The notes under the pieces are model-generated. The model was given only the letters and a program-made list of their open reading frames with translations, was not told the DNA's origin and did no database searches. Of a stretch of DNA of 64,000 bases, positions 61,034-64,000 are shown piece by piece (position 1 is the stretch's first letter; the number at the start of each line of letters is the position of its first letter). The position numbers were made by a program, and so were the translations under genes. Source of the DNA: Actinospica sp035552695 (GTDB lineage Bacteria > Actinomycetota > Actinomycetes > Streptomycetales > Catenulisporaceae); assembly GCF_035552695.1 (NCBI RefSeq), contig NZ_DASZKT010000116.1:62001-126000 (forward strand), read 5' to 3'.

Positions 61034-61792
61034 ATGACGAACACGAACGCAAGCGCGAAGACCTTCCGCGATACCCGGCCCGTCGCCGTGATCACCGGCG
61101 CGTCCCGCGGTCTCGGCCTCGAACTCGCACGCGATCTCGCGGAGGCGGGCTGGCGGCTGGTGCTGACCGCGCGCGGCGCCGAGGAGCTGGACAGGGCGGC
61201 CGCCGAAGTCACCGGCTGCACCGCCGTGACGGCGCTGGCGGGGAGCGTCGTCGACGACGACCACCGGGCCGAGCTGGCACACGCCGCGGCCGAACTCGGC
61301 GGCGCCGACCTGCTGATCAACAACGCCTCCACGCTCGCCGGCTTCGACCTCGACGGCGCGCCGATGCCGACGCTCGCGCAGTTCCCGCTGGTCGGGCTGC
61401 TGGAGACCTTCGAGGTCAACGTCCTCGGCCCGCTCGCGCTCACCCAACTGCTGCTCCCGCAGCTGCGGCTCAAGCACGGCCGGATCATCAACATCTCCTC
61501 GGACGCGGCCGTCGAGGCGTACGCGGGCTGGGGCGGCTACGGCGCGAGCAAGGCGGCGCTGGACCACGCCTCGGCGATCCTCGCGCAGGAGGAGCAGGAC
61601 GTGACCGTATGGTCCGTCGATCCCGGCGACATGCGCACCAGGATGCACGCCGAGGCCTTCCCCGGCGAGGACATCTCCGACCGGCCGCTGCCCGTCAGCG
61701 TCGTGCCCGCCTTCCGCAGGCTGCTCGACGAGAACCCCGCTTCGGGACGCTACCGCGCCGCCGACCTGCTGAGTGTGGAGGCGAACGCATGA
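61034..61792 (+). CDS. Short-chain dehydrogenase/reductase (SDR)
   Basis: 252 residues, classical SDR. Cofactor loop TGASRGLGLELA, NNAS in LLINNASTLAGF, catalytic Ser in INISSDAAVE and YxxxK as YGASKAALDH. VLTARGAEELD after beta2 (Arg following the strand) suggests NADP preference. The substrate is unknown. Its stop overlaps the queA-like start (ATGA), so the two are translationally coupled. A DosR-like box lies about 60 nt upstream. Confidence 0.88.
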   Translation: MTNTNASAKTFRDTRPVAVITGASRGLGLELARDLAEAGWRLVLTARGAEELDRAAAEVTGCTAVTALAGSVVDDDHRAELAHAAAELGGADLLINNASTLAGFDLDGAPMPTLAQFPLVGLLETFEVNVLGPLALTQLLLPQLRLKHGRIINISSDAAVEAYAGWGGYGASKAALDHASAILAQEEQDVTVWSVDPGDMRTRMHAEAFPGEDISDRPLPVSVVPAFRRLLDENPASGRYRAADLLSVEANA

Positions 61793-62880
61793 CGATCACC
61801 CTGGAGACCGGATTCGACTTCGACGTCCCCGACGAGCTGACCGCGCACGAGCCCGCCGAGGCCCGCGGCCTGGCCAGGGACGGGGTGCGGATGGTCGTCG
61901 GATACCGAAGGTCGCTGATGGCCGAGCACCATCAGTTCACGAACCTGCCGGACGTGCTGACCGCGCAGGACCTGCTGGTGGTCAACAACTCGGGCACGCT
62001 CCCGGCGGCGCTCACCGGAAGGCTGGTCGACGGGCGCCCCGTCGCCGTGCACGTCTCGTCGGCCGAGCCGAACGAGCGCGGCGCGTACCTGGTCGAGCTG
62101 CGCAGGCCCGCGCCGGACGGGGGCGCGGCGCGGGCTGCGGGCCCGTCCCGGTACTACCAGCCCGGGGAGTCGCCCGCCCGGGTCGGCCTCGTGATCACGC
62201 TGCCCGGCCGAGCCCACGCGCAGCTGACGGAGCGCTTCACGAACCGGCTCTGGTTCGCGGAAATCCGGTTGCCGCGCGGGATGTCGCTCGTGGCGTACCT
62301 CGCCTGGTACGGCAAGGCGATCCGATATGGCTACGTGGACCGCGAGTGGCCGATCGAGGCCTATCAGACCGTGTTCGCGACCGAGCCGGGCAGCAGCGAG
62401 ATGCCCAGCGCGGCGCGGCCGTTCACCGCCGAACTGGTGAAGGAACTCGAGCGGCGCGGTACGAAGATTGCGCCGATCACGCTACACACGGGCGTCGCGT
62501 CCCCGGAAGCGCATGAGGCTCCTTACGCCGAACGGTTCAAGGTGCCCGCGGCGACGGCGGAGCTGGTCGAGCGCACGCGGCGGGATGGCGGACGGGTCGT
62601 CGCCATCGGCACCACGGTCGTGCGCGCCCTCGAATCCGCCGTCGACGCCGACGGCCACGTGCACGCCGCCGACGGATGGACCGACCTCATCATCACACCG
62701 GAGCGCGGCGTCTACGCGGTCGACGGGCTGCTCACCGGCTGGCACGAGCCGCGCGCATCGCACCTTCTCATGCTGCAGGCCGTCGCCGGACGACCCCTGC
62801 TCGACCTCTGCTACGCCGAGGCGATCGCAGGGGGCTACCTGTGGCACGAGTTCGGCGATGTGAATCTGCTGCTGCCGTAA
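61789..62880 (+). CDS. queA: QueA-like S-adenosylmethionine:tRNA ribosyltransferase-isomerase
   Basis: 363 residues. Family features: DLLVVNNSGTLPAALTGRL (QueA has VxNDTxVxPARL), a GMSLVAYLAWYGKAIRYGYV segment in place of the usual LPPYI, and the closing FTAELVKEL, ITLHTGVASPEAHEAPYAERFKV (in parts: ITLHTGVASPEAHE, YAERFKVP) and GTTVVRALES, WTDLIITP, LLTGWHEPRASHLLML. QueA moves the ribosyl part of SAM to 7-deazaguanine in tRNA. No other queuosine gene is in the window and several motifs are altered, so the real acceptor may differ. It is coupled to the SDR. Confidence 0.85.
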   Translation: MTITLETGFDFDVPDELTAHEPAEARGLARDGVRMVVGYRRSLMAEHHQFTNLPDVLTAQDLLVVNNSGTLPAALTGRLVDGRPVAVHVSSAEPNERGAYLVELRRPAPDGGAARAAGPSRYYQPGESPARVGLVITLPGRAHAQLTERFTNRLWFAEIRLPRGMSLVAYLAWYGKAIRYGYVDREWPIEAYQTVFATEPGSSEMPSAARPFTAELVKELERRGTKIAPITLHTGVASPEAHEAPYAERFKVPAATAELVERTRRDGGRVVAIGTTVVRALESAVDADGHVHAADGWTDLIITPERGVYAVDGLLTGWHEPRASHLLMLQAVAGRPLLDLCYAEAIAGGYLWHEFGDVNLLLP

Positions 62881-63042
62881 CCGTCGTTGAACCGTTTGTG
62901 TAGTCCCTGTGCGGCATTTTGCGCGGCACGCCCTGTGCACCACCGCGTTTTTGCGCTCTCAGAGTGGCCGTGACCACGGCAGTGGATTATTCTCCCTGTC
63001 AGTACGGGGGCTTGCCGCACCACGGGAACCGGGGGTTCGCAC

Positions 63043-63399
63043 ATGGGGATTTTGGGAGATATCGAAGGCGCCGCGGGCGATATCGTGCACGCGGGCGAGG
63101 ACGTCATCCAGGCGGGAGTGGGCTCCGTCGAGGGGATGCTGAGTTCGCTGCACGGCTTCCTGACCGACGCGGGGCTCGGCAACGTCGTGCAGGAGCTTGA
63201 GCAGCTTGCCAACCAGGCCAATCAGCTCAAGCAGCAGTTGGCCGCCGCTGCCTCCTCGGCGCATTGGACGGGCGCGGCCGCGGACGGATTCCGGGCCCGC
63301 GCGCGGCAGCGGGAGGCCGAGGTCACGCAATTGGTGGGTGCGCTCGATTCGGCGCACTCCGCCGTGGCCGCCGCGTACGCCATCGCAGGCATTTTCTAA
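63043..63399 (+). CDS. WXG100-like small secreted protein
   Basis: 118 residues, helical. The second half has the WXG100 hairpin: a helix (ELEQLANQANQLKQQLAAAA), a WxG turn in SAHWTGAAADGFRARARQ, and a second helix with the YxxxD/E-like tail absent. The first 40 residues are an added Gly/Ala-rich helical part. ESX (type VII) substrates of this type form dimers with a partner; the next gene is a probable co-substrate 20 nt downstream. The ATG at 63043 has a G-rich site upstream. Confidence 0.75.
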   Translation: MGILGDIEGAAGDIVHAGEDVIQAGVGSVEGMLSSLHGFLTDAGLGNVVQELEQLANQANQLKQQLAAAASSAHWTGAAADGFRARARQREAEVTQLVGALDSAHSAVAAAYAIAGIF

Positions 63400-63419
63400 A
63401 CGGGGATTTGGGGGAGGAC

Positions 63420-64000
63420 ATGGCCGCGAGCGATCAGTATCAGGTAGACATCGCATCGGTGAAAGGCCTGATTCAGGCCTGGCAGAAGGGCTCCGACGAG
63501 CTCAACGCCATCTCGAAGCAGCTTTCGAATATCCATCAGCAGCTGATGGGCTGCGTTCCGAGCACCTTGTTCGAGGGCTTGTTCGGCGAGGTGCCGCTGG
63601 CCGAGAGCTTCGCGAAGGTCGGCGCGGCGGCCTCCGTCGCGCAGCAGGTCGCTCAGGGGCTCACGCAGGACACGGCGTCGCTCGACAGCAACCTCGCGGC
63701 ATACGTCGAGACCGAGGCGACGGTCGAGGCCAGGCTCAAGGCCGTCAAGAAGCACCAGGGCAGTGTGACGCCGCCGCATGCGACACACACCTCGGGCAGC
63801 GGCGGCGGCGGTGGCTCGGCGCACCACGGTTCTGCGCACCACGGCTCGTCGTCCGGCGGCGGCTCGAGCTCCGGCGGAAGCACGCAGCCGCCCGGCCCCG
63901 CGCAATACGCCAACCAGGCGCAGGTGGAGGCCTGGATCGACCAAGCGTTCCAGGCGCTCGAGGCCAGCGGCGTGCCCGCGAGCGAACTGGACAAGGCCGG
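63420..64000 (+). CDS. ESX-type protein with probable C-terminal transglycosylase domain, truncated by window end
   Basis: 193 residues are visible. Residues 1-110 are a WXG100-like helical domain (VKGLIQAWQKGSDELNAISKQL and a second helix to VKKHQG). A low-complexity Gly/Ser/His linker follows (113-155), then QAQVEAWIDQAFQALEASGVPASELDKAG (in parts: QVEAWIDQAFQALEASGVPA), the lead-in that in actinobacteria precedes an SLT lysozyme-like domain with IIQHESGGNP. That domain would lie beyond 64000. GGGGGAGG precedes the ATG. I infer a type VII-secreted peptidoglycan hydrolase. Confidence 0.72.
   Translation, partial: MAASDQYQVDIASVKGLIQAWQKGSDELNAISKQLSNIHQQLMGCVPSTLFEGLFGEVPLAESFAKVGAAASVAQQVAQGLTQDTASLDSNLAAYVETEATVEARLKAVKKHQGSVTPPHATHTSGSGGGGGSAHHGSAHHGSSSGGGSSSGGSTQPPGPAQYANQAQVEAWIDQAFQALEASGVPASELDKA

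Overview
The window is high-GC chromosomal DNA from an actinobacterium, most like Streptomyces or the Catenulisporales; I cannot place the genus. Support for this comes from a 23-codon ribosomal-protein-bL37-like gene, a DUF3151 gene, an ECF sigma/RskA-type anti-sigma pair, a LysG/LysE pair, a DevS/DevR-like two-component pair with a matching DNA box, WXG100-like and transglycosylase genes of ESX type, two luciferase-like (F420/FMN) oxidoreductases, and many genes with a TANNNT -10 motif 6-8 nt before the start codon (leaderless promoters). No rRNA, tRNA, CRISPR array, intact insertion sequence or phage was seen.

Layout. 1-8.2 kb: start of an FAD oxidoreductase, a SRPBCC/ArsR pair behind a 12-bp inverted repeat, an acetyltransferase, a secreted GH59 galactosylceramidase-like enzyme with two ricin-type lectin domains, a DUF402 protein, an RNB ribonuclease and a luciferase-like oxidoreductase. 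8.2-17.5 kb: a degenerate repeat array, lnt, an MFS transporter and its divergent regulator sharing a 30-bp inverted repeat, a decayed APC permease, a yeast-type cytosine deaminase coupled to lysG, divergent lysE, and a NarL-type two-component pair. 17.5-18.5 kb is decayed DNA with a perfect 20-bp inverted repeat and a frameshifted DUF3592 gene.

18.5-29 kb: a malic enzyme-fumarase operon reads left. Divergent from it is a seven-gene operon (TetR, MFS, CMD-family protein, FAH-family hydrolase, tandem VOC dioxygenase, FAD monooxygenase, SRPBCC protein) that ends in a 13-bp hairpin. The order hydroxylase, ring-cleavage dioxygenase, C-C hydrolase suggests catabolism or detoxification of a phenolic compound; the substrate is unknown. 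This is the best candidate for an undescribed pathway. 29-44.5 kb: S9 peptidase, two repeat arrays between convergent genes, DUF3151, an APC permease, an ABC exporter, bL37, an MBL hydrolase, a secreted protein, the sigma/anti-sigma pair, a second ArsR/SRPBCC pair, mmuM, a methyltransferase, and a Clp_N/HTH protein.

44.5-64 kb: mpg, divergent from the Clp_N gene across two 17-bp palindromes; rtcB; a mutarotase; methyltransferase, GNAT and MarR genes; a divergent azoreductase; a LysR; a monooxygenase; a luciferase-like enzyme coupled to a large FAD/Fe-S protein; a ThiXYZ-like ABC operon ending in an APH-fold kinase; the DevS/DevR-like pair; a translationally coupled SDR-QueA pair; and an ESX-like pair cut off by the window end.
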